A stretch of DNA of 64,000 bases from T3SED10-260 sp035363255 (GTDB taxonomy: Bacteria; Caldisericota; Caldisericia; UBA6126), in NCBI GenBank assembly GCA_035363255.1, contig DAOSES010000003.1, positions 61,538 to 125,537 on the forward strand, given 5' to 3'. Positions 52,023-61,028 of this stretch are shown in pieces. The notes under the pieces are model-generated. The model saw nothing but the letters and a program-made list of their open reading frames with translations. It was not told the DNA's origin and made no database searches. Both the position numbers and the translations under genes were made by a program. Numbering within the stretch: position 1 is the stretch's first letter; every line of letters begins with the position of its first letter.

Positions 52023-52898
52023 ATGAAAGATGGGAAAACCCTGGATTACACACGAATTGTACAAGCTGTGAAAGTGCTCTGCATTTCCTCGAATTATTAC
52101 ATGAGCGATGAAATTATGGTTTCTTTGGCTCAGAGCATTGAAAAGGAAGAATCCTCCCTGGGCAAAGAAATACTCGATCAACTCATCCAAAACAATCTCC
52201 TGGCTGCAAGCAAGCATGTGCCCATTTGCCAGGACACAGGAGTTGCCGTAGTTTTTGTAGAACTGGGGCAGGATTTGTCTATTGCCGGCGGAAATCTTCA
52301 GGATGCTATTCAGGAGGGAGTTCGTCAGGGCTACAAGGAAGGATTCCTCCGAATGTCCATGGTTTCTGATCCTCTCTTTGAGCGAAAAAATACCTCTGAC
52401 AACACCCCAGCTATTATTCATTCCGAGATAGTTCCTGGTCAAAGTCTTAAAATTACCCTGGCTCCCAAAGGTGCCGGGTCGGAAAATATGAGCCGTTTGC
52501 GTATGATGGTGCCTTCTGACGGGATAGAAGGGCTAAAAAGCTTCGTACTCGAGACTATCCGCTTGGCAAGCGGAAACCCTTGCCCACCTCTTATAGTTGG
52601 GATCGGAGTAGGGGGCAACTTTGAGCAATGTGCTCTTCTTTCCAAAAAAGCTCTGATGAGACCCTTGGGATCCAAAAATCCAGAGGAGCGATTAACTCAA
52701 CTTGAACAAGAGCTTCTTGAAGAAATCAATCAACTGGGCATAGGTCCCATGGGGCTTGGAGGAAGAATTACGGCTCTGGCAGTTCATATTGAAACTATGC
52801 CCTGCCATATTGCCAGCCTTCCAGTAGCCATCAATCTCCAATGTCATGCCGCAAGACATAAGACTGTGGTTTTGAGCGAAGGAGAAGCAGGTGAGTAG
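52023..52898 (+). CDS. Fumarate hydratase, alpha subunit (class I, split)
   Basis: About 291 residues from ATG 52023; the frame is open back to ATG 51972, but that codon has no ribosome binding site and the extra residues do not look like the family. Class I fumarase uses a [4Fe-4S] cluster, with cysteines visible in HVPICQDTGVAV, NFEQCALLSKKAL and NLQCHAARH. The landmark GGGI/GVGGNF-type core (seen as IGVGGNFEQC) is present. With the beta subunit it hydrates fumarate to malate. Related L-tartrate dehydratases look alike, but the malic enzyme next door favours fumarase. It overlaps the beta gene by 8 bases. Confidence 0.88.
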   Translation: MKDGKTLDYTRIVQAVKVLCISSNYYMSDEIMVSLAQSIEKEESSLGKEILDQLIQNNLLAASKHVPICQDTGVAVVFVELGQDLSIAGGNLQDAIQEGVRQGYKEGFLRMSMVSDPLFERKNTSDNTPAIIHSEIVPGQSLKITLAPKGAGSENMSRLRMMVPSDGIEGLKSFVLETIRLASGNPCPPLIVGIGVGGNFEQCALLSKKALMRPLGSKNPEERLTQLEQELLEEINQLGIGPMGLGGRITALAVHIETMPCHIASLPVAINLQCHAARHKTVVLSEGEAGE

Positions 52899-53457
52899 GA
52901 CGATCAAACTCCAAACTCCTCTTAGGTCGGAGGATTTAGTTGATCTTGCCATAGGCGACAAAATTCTCCTTTCTGGAACCATTTACGCTGCAAGAGATGC
53001 AGCACATCGTAAGCTAAGTCTTTTACTCGAAAAAAATCTTGCATTACCCATCCCTCTTAAGGGACAGGTCATATACTATGTGGGCCCTACCCCTGCAAAA
53101 CCTGGGCAGGTCATCGGATCGGCCGGACCTACCACCAGCTATCGTATGGACAAATACTCCCCCGCTTTGCTGGATAGGGGCTTGAAAGCCATGATAGGCA
53201 AAGGAATCAGAGGACCCCAAGTAAAAGAAGCTATCGTCAGAAACCAGGCAATTTATCTTATTGCAGTGGGAGGCGCAGGAGCATTGCTTGCCCAATGCGT
53301 CAAGGCTTCAAAAATAGTAGCCTGGGAGGAATTGGGAGCTGAAGCTCTTAGAGAATTTCAGGTGGAGAATTTTCCCTGCTTTGTGGGCATAGACACCCAG
53401 GGAAGAGATTTATATGAAGAAGGGATTAAGCCCTATCAAATGATTGCGGAGGATTGA
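52891..53457 (+). CDS. Fumarate hydratase, beta subunit
   Basis: 188 residues starting at GTG 52891 with AAGGAGAAG upstream. Family landmarks: LRSEDLVDLAIGDKILLSGTIYAARDAAH-type opening (seen as GDKILLSGTIYAARDAAH), YVGPTPAKPGQVIGSAGPTTS, and GKGIRGPQVKEAI. It contributes substrate-binding residues to the heteromeric class I fumarase. It overlaps the alpha subunit and is followed directly by the malic enzyme gene. Confidence 0.92.
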   Translation: MSRTIKLQTPLRSEDLVDLAIGDKILLSGTIYAARDAAHRKLSLLLEKNLALPIPLKGQVIYYVGPTPAKPGQVIGSAGPTTSYRMDKYSPALLDRGLKAMIGKGIRGPQVKEAIVRNQAIYLIAVGGAGALLAQCVKASKIVAWEELGAEALREFQVENFPCFVGIDTQGRDLYEEGIKPYQMIAED

Positions 53458-53458
53458 A

Positions 53459-54910
53459 ATGAAGCAAGTTAACCCAGAATTAAGCAATATTGATGAGTGT
53501 TTTCCTGAAGACTTCACCGAAGAACAGAAAGCTCGATGTAAAACCCTCTTCTACAAGCGTTTAGCAGAGCTTGGGCACGAGTTTTACGGCGGAAAGATCC
53601 AGACGATCCCCAAAGCTTCCGTGAATGGTTTCAATTGGTTTAATGTCTGGTATACTCCTGGTGTATCCAAGGTATCCACCTCCATCCGCGATAATTATGA
53701 TCGATCCTATGACTTGTCCAACCGCTCCAATTTAGTGGCAGTAGTGTCTGATTCCACTCGCGTATTGGGCGATGGCGACGTTTCTCCTCCCGGGGGCCTG
53801 GGAGTCATGGAAGGCAAAGCCTTCCTGATGAAATATCTTGGTGGGGTGGACGCGGTGGCGCTATGCATGGATAGCAAAAACAGCCAGGGAGAAAATGATC
53901 CTGAGCTAATCATCGATTTTGTCAAACGGTGTCAGCATAGTTTTGGAGCCATCAACCTCGAAGATATCTCCCAACCCAATTGCTATAAGGTGTTGGATGA
54001 TTTGAGAGAAGCTTGCGATATCCCTGTTTGGCATGACGATCAACAAGGCACTGCTTGCGTGACTCTTGCCGCATTGCTCAATGCGCTCAAGCTTGCTGGC
54101 AAAAAGCTGGAAGAAGTTAAAATCGTCTATTATGGCGCAGGAGCAGCAAGCACCACTTGTCTCAGACTTATGATAACAGCAGGCGCAGATCCTAAAAAAG
54201 CTATCATGTTTGACTCCAAGGGCTCCTTGCATTCTGGACGTAAAGATATTCAAGCAGACCAGGCTTATTACCGAAAATGGGAAATCTGCGAAAGCACCAA
54301 CCCTGAAGCGATTACAGATATTCAACAGGCTTTTGAAGACGCTGATGTCTTGATTTCTCTTTCAGCTTCCGGCCCTGGAGTGGTAAAACCTGAGTGGATC
54401 AAGGCCATGGCACCTAAGTCTATTGTCTTTGTTTGTGCTAATCCTGTCCCTGAAATCTATCCCTATGAAGCCAAAGCCGCTGGGGCATTTATCGTAGGCA
54501 CTGGCAGAGGGGATTTTCCAAATCAAGTCAACAACTCCTTAGGTTTTCCAGGCATTTTGAAAGGGGCACTCATGGTGAGAGCTCGTAAAATTACAGATCA
54601 AATGGCAATCGCAGCAGCCAGGTCTCTCGCTACTTATACCGAAAAAAATGGAATTCATCCTGAATATATCTTAGCCCGAATGAACGAAGCGGAAGTTTTC
54701 CCTTACGAAGCCGCAGATGTAGCCATGCAGGCGATCAAAGACGGAGTTGCTCGGATTCAGATGTCTTGGGAAGAAGCTTACGAAATTGCCAAAAGCTCGA
54801 TTGAGAACGCCCGACAAATAACCCATACCCTGATGGAACAAGGGTGGATCAAAAAGATTCCAGAGGTTATGATTCAGGAAGCCTTTGAATTTGCCTGCAA
54901 CAGCAGGTAG
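53459..54910 (+). CDS. NAD(P)-dependent malic enzyme
   Basis: About 483 residues from ATG 53459, preceded by GCGGAGG. It oxidatively decarboxylates malate to pyruvate. Landmarks: WYTPGVSKVS with the catalytic Tyr, VSDSTRVLGDGDVSPPGGL-type segment (seen as RVLGDGDVSP), MDSKNSQGEND, EDISQPNCYKVL, WHDDQQGTACVTLAAL with the metal-binding Asp residues, and the dinucleotide-binding YYGAGAAS. It is longer than the common 390-410 residue clostridial form, with extra N-terminal sequence. It lies right after the fumarase genes, so the three steps fumarate-malate-pyruvate are encoded together. Confidence 0.93.
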   Translation: MKQVNPELSNIDECFPEDFTEEQKARCKTLFYKRLAELGHEFYGGKIQTIPKASVNGFNWFNVWYTPGVSKVSTSIRDNYDRSYDLSNRSNLVAVVSDSTRVLGDGDVSPPGGLGVMEGKAFLMKYLGGVDAVALCMDSKNSQGENDPELIIDFVKRCQHSFGAINLEDISQPNCYKVLDDLREACDIPVWHDDQQGTACVTLAALLNALKLAGKKLEEVKIVYYGAGAASTTCLRLMITAGADPKKAIMFDSKGSLHSGRKDIQADQAYYRKWEICESTNPEAITDIQQAFEDADVLISLSASGPGVVKPEWIKAMAPKSIVFVCANPVPEIYPYEAKAAGAFIVGTGRGDFPNQVNNSLGFPGILKGALMVRARKITDQMAIAAARSLATYTEKNGIHPEYILARMNEAEVFPYEAADVAMQAIKDGVARIQMSWEEAYEIAKSSIENARQITHTLMEQGWIKKIPEVMIQEAFEFACNSR

Positions 54911-54912
54911 CG

Positions 54913-55581
54913 ATGCGAAGCAAACTCAAAGATAGGATTCTTCCTTCCTACAGCAGGGGTGAAGAAATCTTCAACATGGTTTCGCACATTGTAGGAGCTT
55001 CCCTGGGTGTAGTAGCTCTTTTTGCGTGCATCATCCTTTCTGCCTGGAGAAACAACATCATTGGCATGGTTTCATCCGGGGTCTATGGTCTAAGCATGAT
55101 TACCCTTTATACGATGTCCAGTCTTTATCATGGCTTAAAAAGTGAAAGGGCGAAAAAAATCTTTCAAGTATTGGACCATTGCGCTATATACCTTTTAATA
55201 GCAGGATCCTATACTCCTATTGCTTTGAATGCCCTAAGAAGAGTGGACAACTCTTTGGGCTGGGTGGTATTTGGCTTGCAGTGGGCTCTGGCGATAATTG
55301 CCATCACCCTGACAGCCATTGATCTAAAAAAATACCAGCTTTTCTCGATGGTCTTCTATTTGTTTATGGGTTGGGGAGTACTATTGATCAGCTCTGCCAC
55401 TATCAGAGCACTCACTTTGCCAGGGTTTGTTTTGCTCCTTGCTGGGGGAGTGGCTTATACAATCGGAGCCATACTTTATGGTATAGGCAAGAAAAAAAGG
55501 TATATGCACAATATCTTCCATGTGTTTGTTTTGATAGGCAGTTTTTTTCATTTTTTTACCATCCTGCTATTTGCGTTGTAG
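54913..55581 (+). CDS. Hemolysin III-family (PAQR-like) membrane protein
   Basis: 222 residues with seven TM helices. Conserved His/Asp positions of the family: EEIFNMVSHIVGA, SSLYHGL, VLDHCAIYLLIAGSYTPI, and a C-terminal HNIFHVFVLIGSFFHF. These residues probably bind zinc in PAQR-type proteins; a true hemolytic role is doubtful. It follows malic enzyme after 2 bases and probably shares its transcript. Confidence 0.92.
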   Translation: MRSKLKDRILPSYSRGEEIFNMVSHIVGASLGVVALFACIILSAWRNNIIGMVSSGVYGLSMITLYTMSSLYHGLKSERAKKIFQVLDHCAIYLLIAGSYTPIALNALRRVDNSLGWVVFGLQWALAIIAITLTAIDLKKYQLFSMVFYLFMGWGVLLISSATIRALTLPGFVLLLAGGVAYTIGAILYGIGKKKRYMHNIFHVFVLIGSFFHFFTILLFAL

Positions 55582-55939
55582 TTCTAATAAGCGCATCTAT
55601 TTCTTTTGTTGAAATCACCATAGCTCTGAAGACTCTTCTTATTTTTCTATTTGACAAGTGATAATTTTTATATAAAATAAATAATAAATAGATGAAATAG
55701 TATAGGAGTGTATAGCTGTTATGTCTCACTCTGCATCAGATTTAATTGGAACAAGACAGAACTTCCCCGCGCTTCAAGAGAGCTACGCTTTTTTTATGCA
55801 TTTTTTTCTTTTCATTTCATTTTTTGGGTCTTTTTCATGGGATTTATGATTATTTTTATCTATAATGAGTCTGTTGGTAATTACGAAAAGACTGGAACAG
55901 CCTGGTTAGGTGTCGCTCAAGGCGAAAAGGAGAAAGATC
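55582..55939. promoter_or_regulatory. 358-base gap holding a sigma-A type promoter
   Basis: This is one of the longest stretches without a confident gene. TTGACA at 55651-55656 and TAAAAT at 55673-55678 (16-base spacer) form a good housekeeping promoter for the gene starting at 55940, giving a leader of roughly 250 bases. Two overlapping short frames lie inside this leader, one listed at 55721. No tRNA or strong hairpin was seen. Confidence 0.55.
55721..55849 (+). CDS. Doubtful 42-residue hydrophobic ORF
   Basis: ATG 55721 with AGGAG about 12 bases upstream reads MSHSASDLIGTRQNFPALQE and then a phenylalanine-rich hydrophobic stretch to TGA 55849. A second frame, open to 55971, continues with another hydrophobic stretch and NYEKTGTAWLGVAQ. 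The two together could be one small membrane protein broken by a frameshift in the T-rich tract, but no homologue is recognised. This may be noise. Confidence 0.25.
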   Translation: MSHSASDLIGTRQNFPALQESYAFFMHFFLFISFFGSFSWDL

Positions 55940-56869
55940 GTGAAGATTGTACAAAAGAATTATTTTCATAATAACCATTTGAAAACTAAGCAATCCATGC
56001 TTCTTTGGATGCTTGTAATTATTGTTTTCATGCTATGCTTAATAATTATCATAAATTTTTCCCCAAATAGCCTAAGCCAGCGCCATCATCTGGTGGAGCA
56101 CTTTAATGCGACTTATCATCCTTACTCTTATACAATATCATTAGTGGGAGATATCCAAAAACATCACAAAAATATCGACATTATCTGTTATATGACAGAC
56201 GACATGAATGAAAAAAGCTTCATACCCAATTCCTATGGTTTGGAACGTCTTAGGTATCAGTATTCTATTTTACCCATTGCTCCAGGTAGTACTTCCACCC
56301 CTACGCGAGTAAGCACCATTAACCAAAAACACTTTATTAGGGGTATGGCACAAGATTTATACCAGCAGATTATAGATTTTGTATATCAATGCATTCACAG
56401 TCATTCAGGTTTGAACCCGTTAATAACAGCCAATAGTATAGTTCAGCTATCCAATCAAGCTTCTCTTCCCTCATCGTTTACTTATTGCTTTGCAATGAGC
56501 TGGGATAAAGATATTCCACTTAAGGATCTTGAGCAGTATCATTATAATTTGTTTTTAGTTGCTGATGAAATTACTTTGCAGAGTACTTGTTACAAGGATG
56601 TATTGATGAGTAATATTGCTTATGATTTTATTCCTTTTGCTGGAGATGATGTAAAACAATACAGAGGTAAAGGTTTCCCGTTAATAAACACATCTAGAGT
56701 ACCCGATCTGAGTAAACGAATGTTGCGCCTGACAACAGAGGTCTTTTATTTTCCTGATACGGAAAACCTTGCGCATGAAAAACTAGTCAAAAGTTGGTCA
56801 CTACATCTGTTCATTGAGAATCAAGAGCAAGAAATTGTCTATTCAAAAAGAGTAGCGATTAAAAAGTAG
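55940..56869 (+). CDS. Single-TM exported protein, unknown
   Basis: About 309 residues from GTG 55940, with AAAAGGAG 7 bases upstream. One TM anchor lies near residues 20-42 (LLWMLVIIVFMLCLIIIINF) and the rest is extracytoplasmic. Landmarks such as YSYTISLVGDIQKHHKN, ITANSIVQLSNQASLP and LRLTTEVFYFPD do not match a family that I recognise. It is transcribed from the promoter at 55651 and ends at the strong terminator at 56893, so it is probably monocistronic. Confidence 0.7.
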   Translation: MKIVQKNYFHNNHLKTKQSMLLWMLVIIVFMLCLIIIINFSPNSLSQRHHLVEHFNATYHPYSYTISLVGDIQKHHKNIDIICYMTDDMNEKSFIPNSYGLERLRYQYSILPIAPGSTSTPTRVSTINQKHFIRGMAQDLYQQIIDFVYQCIHSHSGLNPLITANSIVQLSNQASLPSSFTYCFAMSWDKDIPLKDLEQYHYNLFLVADEITLQSTCYKDVLMSNIAYDFIPFAGDDVKQYRGKGFPLINTSRVPDLSKRMLRLTTEVFYFPDTENLAHEKLVKSWSLHLFIENQEQEIVYSKRVAIKK

Positions 56870-56892
56870 TTATTCGTATAATTTTCACTTCA

Positions 56893-56928
56893 GGGGAGCC
56901 TTTTTGGCTCCCCTATTTGTTTTTTTTA
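56893..56928 (+). terminator. Intrinsic terminator
   Basis: GGGGAGCC (56893-56900), loop TTTTT, GGCTCCCC (56906-56913), then TATTTG and a run of eight T. It is a perfect 8-base-pair GC-rich stem followed by a U tract on the plus strand. It terminates the gene ending at 56869 and separates it from the convergent TldE-type gene. Confidence 0.95.
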
Positions 56929-56967
56929 GCATTGTTTGTTAACCATAACTTGCTAAAGTCAGTGGAA

Positions 56968-58200
56968 TTACCTCTTCACCTTCATACGATATACCTGGAT
57001 TTGCGAAGGAAAATCGCCAAAATGCAGGCTGTGATTATCAAAGGTGCCGATATAGTCTTTCCCCAGCATCTGATAGACATTGGATTGGATAGAAAACTCG
57101 GGAAGTCTGCCAAGGATGTTTGTGCCATCAAATAAAAAGCTGGCTTGCACCGGGGCAGCAAAATTCCCATCGGAGGTAAAATCTCCTCCTGCGCTGATCA
57201 TCACCAAAATTGCCAACTGCCCGTTGAGGGCTGATTTCAAGTCGGAGGAATCGGTCGCAAAACGCAGGGGTGCCCCTGATAATGATGGTATGTCGTCATA
57301 GCTTCCCGAAGCCGAACCCGTATGAGGAAGACGATAAAGGGCTGAGGTTTTTTTATCGCTTAATACTTTTAGCAGTTGCCCCTTTTCTATCAGCAAGCAT
57401 TGGTCTTCTGGCAAAACGCTACCTTCGGCATCAAAAAATTTTTCTGCATGGTATCGTGGGTCTCGATTTTGCTCCAGTCTGATTTTGTCACTGAATAGCT
57501 TTTCTTGCAGTTTACCGCTGAAAATTGAGCTTCCTGTTGCATAGTTTTCCCCATTAAGGGATTTGCACAAAAAATGATTTAATTCTTTGAAGTGAAGCAT
57601 GGCAACAGGAAGGGTATCCGCTTCAGGGAGATCGAGGGGTTTGCGGTAGGCATCCAGCATCATTCTGCTGTTTGTAAATATATCCTCCATGACTAAGGTT
57701 CGACCTTCATAGGACAAAAACCCATCAAAAAGATTCACTGACTTTTTGGTTTTGAAGATAAAACCCAGGCTGGTCCAGGCGTCTCGGTATTCCAGGTCCA
57801 ATCCATCGCTGTTGCTCATTTGATGGGTGATTTGCTGAGTGCGGATGGTCTCGCTGAAATCAAAATCACTATACTCTTCACGAAGCATTTTTAGAATTGC
57901 TTCAGTTTTCATGAGCAAATCGTCTGAGCCTGGAGCTTCTTTCTGGTAATTGCGATGGTCTTTCCTATCGCCCGACAAGGCATAGGGATATGGAATGCCT
58001 GCAGTGAGATTCTGTTTGGCTTGATTAAACAATTCCTCCTCGGAGCTTTCACCAATAGAGCCTGCAATACCAATCTTATCCTGATCATAAACCCGGACGC
58101 CTTTTTTTACAATATCTTTGATTCGGACTGCATTCACCGAGGTGTTTTGTATCTTGAGGGCTGTTCCCCTTGTTTTTATCGTGATCTGTTCTTTTTTCAT
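56968..58200 (-). CDS. TldE/PmbA-type protease subunit
   Basis: 410 residues. TldE partners TldD in a heterodimeric metalloprotease acting on small peptides and unfolded proteins. It has the fold landmarks but no HExxH: VRIKDIVKKGVRVYDQDKIG, SNSDGLDLEYRD, FDAEGSVLPEDQCLLIEKGQL-type segment (seen as FDAEGSVLPED), and ISAGGDFTSDGNFAAPVQASFLFDG-type C-terminus (seen as GGDFTSDGNFAAPVQ). It starts with AAGGAGG at ATG 58200, 19 bases after tldD, so the two form an operon. Confidence 0.88.
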   Translation of the reverse strand: MKKEQITIKTRGTALKIQNTSVNAVRIKDIVKKGVRVYDQDKIGIAGSIGESSEEELFNQAKQNLTAGIPYPYALSGDRKDHRNYQKEAPGSDDLLMKTEAILKMLREEYSDFDFSETIRTQQITHQMSNSDGLDLEYRDAWTSLGFIFKTKKSVNLFDGFLSYEGRTLVMEDIFTNSRMMLDAYRKPLDLPEADTLPVAMLHFKELNHFLCKSLNGENYATGSSIFSGKLQEKLFSDKIRLEQNRDPRYHAEKFFDAEGSVLPEDQCLLIEKGQLLKVLSDKKTSALYRLPHTGSASGSYDDIPSLSGAPLRFATDSSDLKSALNGQLAILVMISAGGDFTSDGNFAAPVQASFLFDGTNILGRLPEFSIQSNVYQMLGKDYIGTFDNHSLHFGDFPSQIQVYRMKVKR

Positions 58201-58219
58201 AGCTTGCCTCCTTGCTCCT

Positions 58220-59554
58220 TTATTGAGCTTTCAGTTTTTTAACTCGAGTATAAGGACCGCCAAATCCTACAGGCAAAGGCCATTGTTCCATTTTTCCGCA
58301 ACCCCCACCCACAAAGCTCATGAGCTCAAATTCTCTACTCACAGCGTCCACATCGGCGAGTGTTTGGAACACATTCCCTGTCAGAACTGAAATTTTAACT
58401 GGCTGGGCAATCTTCCCTTTTTCGATCATATAAGCTCTGGCTGGGGCGATGGTGAAAGTGGACATTCCTGAGCCATGTTTGATGGTGTCCACAAAGATTC
58501 CCTGGTCCATTTCGGCGATTATCTCCGAAAGGGGTCTTTCACCCTTTTCAATGTAGGTGCAGGTCATACGCACGATAGGCTCGTATTCAAAGTTCATGGC
58601 TCGGGCGTTTCCTGTCAGAGGCTCTTGAAGTTGGGCGGCAGTTGAAGCACTGTGGAGGCGCCCACTCAATTCGCCTCGAGTAATCAGATAAGTTTTCTTA
58701 CCTTTACTGCCTTCATCGTCATAAGGGACATAGCCATTTCCTTTAATGGTTCCATCGTCCACAATACTTAAAAGGCTTGGACCTATGGTTTTCCCCAGGG
58801 CCCATTCCTTTTTCATGGCTTCGTCTCCCACCATGAAATCCGCTTCACTTTTATGACCGAAGCTTTCATGGGTAAAAACACCCGTGGCAAGGGGGCTTAA
58901 AAGAACGGGATAATCCCCTGCGGTGATGGGAATGGCATGGCGTACAAAGTGAATATTTTTGCTGATTTCCGTGCTGAAATAGCTTTTCAACTCAGCAAGA
59001 TCTTCGAAGTAAATTTTGCATTGAGTCACGGCGCTTTGATCTTTTTTATCACCTTCGGCCAAATCCATACGCAAGAGTATTCCACAGCTTTGTTTGTCAA
59101 AGGTGACGGCGGTGCCCTTGGAAGAATAAATGGATTTGATGGTCTTGTTGTCGATATAGGTGGAAGTGTGATGAACAATGCAAGCATCATTTAACAGAGG
59201 GAGGTAGGAGGCTAAAAGGTCTCTTTTTTCCTGGACAGGAACATGGCTCAAAGACCTCGCTTCATACTGAAGGATGGTTTCTTGATTGACCTCAAATGCT
59301 TTTACGATGGGATGCTCCATGATGGAAGCATTGGCTTGGGCCATTTTTGCCAATTCATCGATGTGTTTTTGTATGGCTTTGGTATCGGTGGTGCTGGCAT
59401 AATACCACCTCTGACCATCAAAAAGTCGAATGAATGCTCCATGATGGATGCGAACTTTTTGCTCGTGTAATACCTCTTTTTTAAAGCTGATACGGGTGTC
59501 GAAAGTCTCTTCGATTCGCACATCTACGTACAATCCCTCAGGATATTTAAACAT
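58220..59554 (-). CDS. tldD: TldD metalloprotease subunit
   Basis: 444 residues, slightly shorter than most TldDs. The zinc motif HExxxH is in FTHESFGHKSEAD near residues 228-236, and a third ligand Cys lies in GGGCGKMEQWPLPVGFGGP near the C-terminus. GTIKGNGYVPYDDEG and RGELSGRLHSASTA are further family markers. CAGGAGG precedes ATG 59554. The TldD/E complex has been linked to maturation of microcin-type peptides and to CcdA turnover in E. coli, but its role in Firmicutes is unclear. Confidence 0.94.
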   Translation of the reverse strand: MFKYPEGLYVDVRIEETFDTRISFKKEVLHEQKVRIHHGAFIRLFDGQRWYYASTTDTKAIQKHIDELAKMAQANASIMEHPIVKAFEVNQETILQYEARSLSHVPVQEKRDLLASYLPLLNDACIVHHTSTYIDNKTIKSIYSSKGTAVTFDKQSCGILLRMDLAEGDKKDQSAVTQCKIYFEDLAELKSYFSTEISKNIHFVRHAIPITAGDYPVLLSPLATGVFTHESFGHKSEADFMVGDEAMKKEWALGKTIGPSLLSIVDDGTIKGNGYVPYDDEGSKGKKTYLITRGELSGRLHSASTAAQLQEPLTGNARAMNFEYEPIVRMTCTYIEKGERPLSEIIAEMDQGIFVDTIKHGSGMSTFTIAPARAYMIEKGKIAQPVKISVLTGNVFQTLADVDAVSREFELMSFVGGGCGKMEQWPLPVGFGGPYTRVKKLKAQ

Positions 59555-59684
59555 GCTCTCCTCCTGAAATTAGTTTTCAGTAATATTAAAAATACTTAAC
59601 TCAAATTTAATATTAATGATAATAACTAAAAAATAATTTACAAGTTTACCATGAGGTTTTTTGAATCAGCCCAGTGAAATTTCA

Positions 59685-59712
59685 TTGACCCAGGCTTTTC
59701 AGAAGATATAAT
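59685..59712 (+). promoter_or_regulatory. Sigma-A type promoter for the M42 peptidase
   Basis: TTGACC (59685-59690) and TATAAT (59707-59712) with a 16-base spacer, 52 bases before the ATG at 59764. It is close to consensus. The rest of the 209-base divergent gap (59555-59763) is AT-rich and must hold the tldD promoter, which I could not place. Confidence 0.8.
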
Positions 59713-59763
59713 GAGCAAAGGAAAACGAAGCTAACTAAACCAGGGAAGCATAAGGAGAAAAGT

Positions 59764-60798
59764 ATGAATTTAGATAAAAAATATACCGATTATGCTATCG
59801 AACAAATAGTAAAACTATGCCAGATACCCTCCCCCAGCGGGTTCACTCAAAGCATCATTCAGACGCTTTTCGAGGAGTTTGATGCTCTTGGTTATAAAGG
59901 AAGCTTCAGCAACAAAGGATCTCTTCTTGTCGAAATTGGAGGACAGGGAAAAGGACTTATCCTTGCGGCTCACGTGGATACGCTTGGGGCTATGATACGT
60001 TCAATTAAAAGCAATGGTCGCCTGCGACTCACAAAAATTGGGGGCTATCCTGAAAATACAATTGAAGGAGAGAATTGTTTGGTGCATACCCGGCAGGGTG
60101 CGAGTTATTCCGGAACCATTCAATTGCTTCATCCTTCGGTGCATGTATATGAAGATGTGGCTACGATGCAAAGAAATGAAAGCAACATTGAAGTGATTCT
60201 GGATGAAAAAGTGGTCAAAGAGAGTGAAGTCCTGGACTTGGGTATTCAGGTGGGGGATTTTATCTCCTTTGATGCTCGAACGCGCTATACTCCTTCAGGT
60301 TTTATTAAAAGCAGGCACCTCGACGATAAAGCCAGTGTTGGTATCTTGCTGGCTCTGGCTCGATATATCAAAGAAGAGCAAGTAGCTCTGGGTCGCAGAG
60401 TGTATCTTCTTTTTACTTCTTACGAAGAAGTTGGGCATGGGGGTTCCTCGGGTTTGCCTTCGGATGCTGTGGAAATCATCTCAGTGGACATGGGAGCCAT
60501 AGGAGATGACTTAAAGACTGATGAATACAAAGTATCCATTTGCGCTAAAGACTCCGGAGGACCCTACGATTACGAGGTAACGAGTCAGTTGATCAGTTTG
60601 GCAAAGCAGGAAAAGTTGAATTATGCAGTAGATATTTACCCACGCTATGGGTCAGATGCTGGTGCTTCTTTGCGCGCTGGCTATGATTTAAGGCATGGGC
60701 TTATCGGACCAGGCATCTTTGCTTCCCATGGCTATGAACGCACCCATCGGGAGGGCATAGACAATACCTTGAAGCTTCTACTTGCTTATCTCCAATAG
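59764..60798 (+). CDS. M42-family aminopeptidase
   Basis: 344 residues. Zinc-dependent aminopeptidase of the M42 (glutamyl/deblocking, tetrahedral) family. Metal and catalytic residues: LAAHVDTLGAM (His, Asp), SRHLDDKASVGI (bridging Asp), FTSYEEVGHGGSS (Glu base and ligand), VDMGAIGDD (Asp), and the C-terminal IFASHGYERTH (His). ATAAGGAG precedes the ATG. It would finish peptide degradation in the cytoplasm. Its 3' end overlaps the convergent small membrane-protein gene by 13 bases. Confidence 0.92.
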   Translation: MNLDKKYTDYAIEQIVKLCQIPSPSGFTQSIIQTLFEEFDALGYKGSFSNKGSLLVEIGGQGKGLILAAHVDTLGAMIRSIKSNGRLRLTKIGGYPENTIEGENCLVHTRQGASYSGTIQLLHPSVHVYEDVATMQRNESNIEVILDEKVVKESEVLDLGIQVGDFISFDARTRYTPSGFIKSRHLDDKASVGILLALARYIKEEQVALGRRVYLLFTSYEEVGHGGSSGLPSDAVEIISVDMGAIGDDLKTDEYKVSICAKDSGGPYDYEVTSQLISLAKQEKLNYAVDIYPRYGSDAGASLRAGYDLRHGLIGPGIFASHGYERTHREGIDNTLKLLLAYLQ

Positions 60799-60998
60799 GT
60801 GAAAAAGGTTTTGATCATGACCCAAAGCCAGGTAATGATCACAATAATCCATACGATGGGGAATATGCTGGTAAAAAACTGAAAAAAGTAAACTCCAAGA
60901 AGGATACCTATACCCACGAGGCAGATTTTTATCACTGCCCAATCCAGCAAATTGTATTTTCTTGCAGCGTCGAGGGACTTATTCATAAAACTTTTCAT
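60786..60998 (-). CDS. Small two-TM membrane protein
   Basis: About 70 residues from ATG 60998, preceded by GGGAGGTGG. A polar N-terminus MKSFMNKSLDAARKYNLLDW is followed by two hydrophobic segments (AVIKICLVGIGILLGVYFF and IFPIVWIIVIITWLWVMI). Many Firmicutes have such short proteins with DxAxKxNLxDWxxxK-type openings annotated as permease-of-phosphate or unknown. Function unknown. It lies 31 bases downstream of the caspase-like gene in the same direction. Confidence 0.75.
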   Translation of the reverse strand: MKSFMNKSLDAARKYNLLDWAVIKICLVGIGILLGVYFFQFFTSIFPIVWIIVIITWLWVMIKTFFTYWR

Positions 60999-61028
60999 GT
61001 TTCCACCTCCCAAACTTAGATATTCCTA

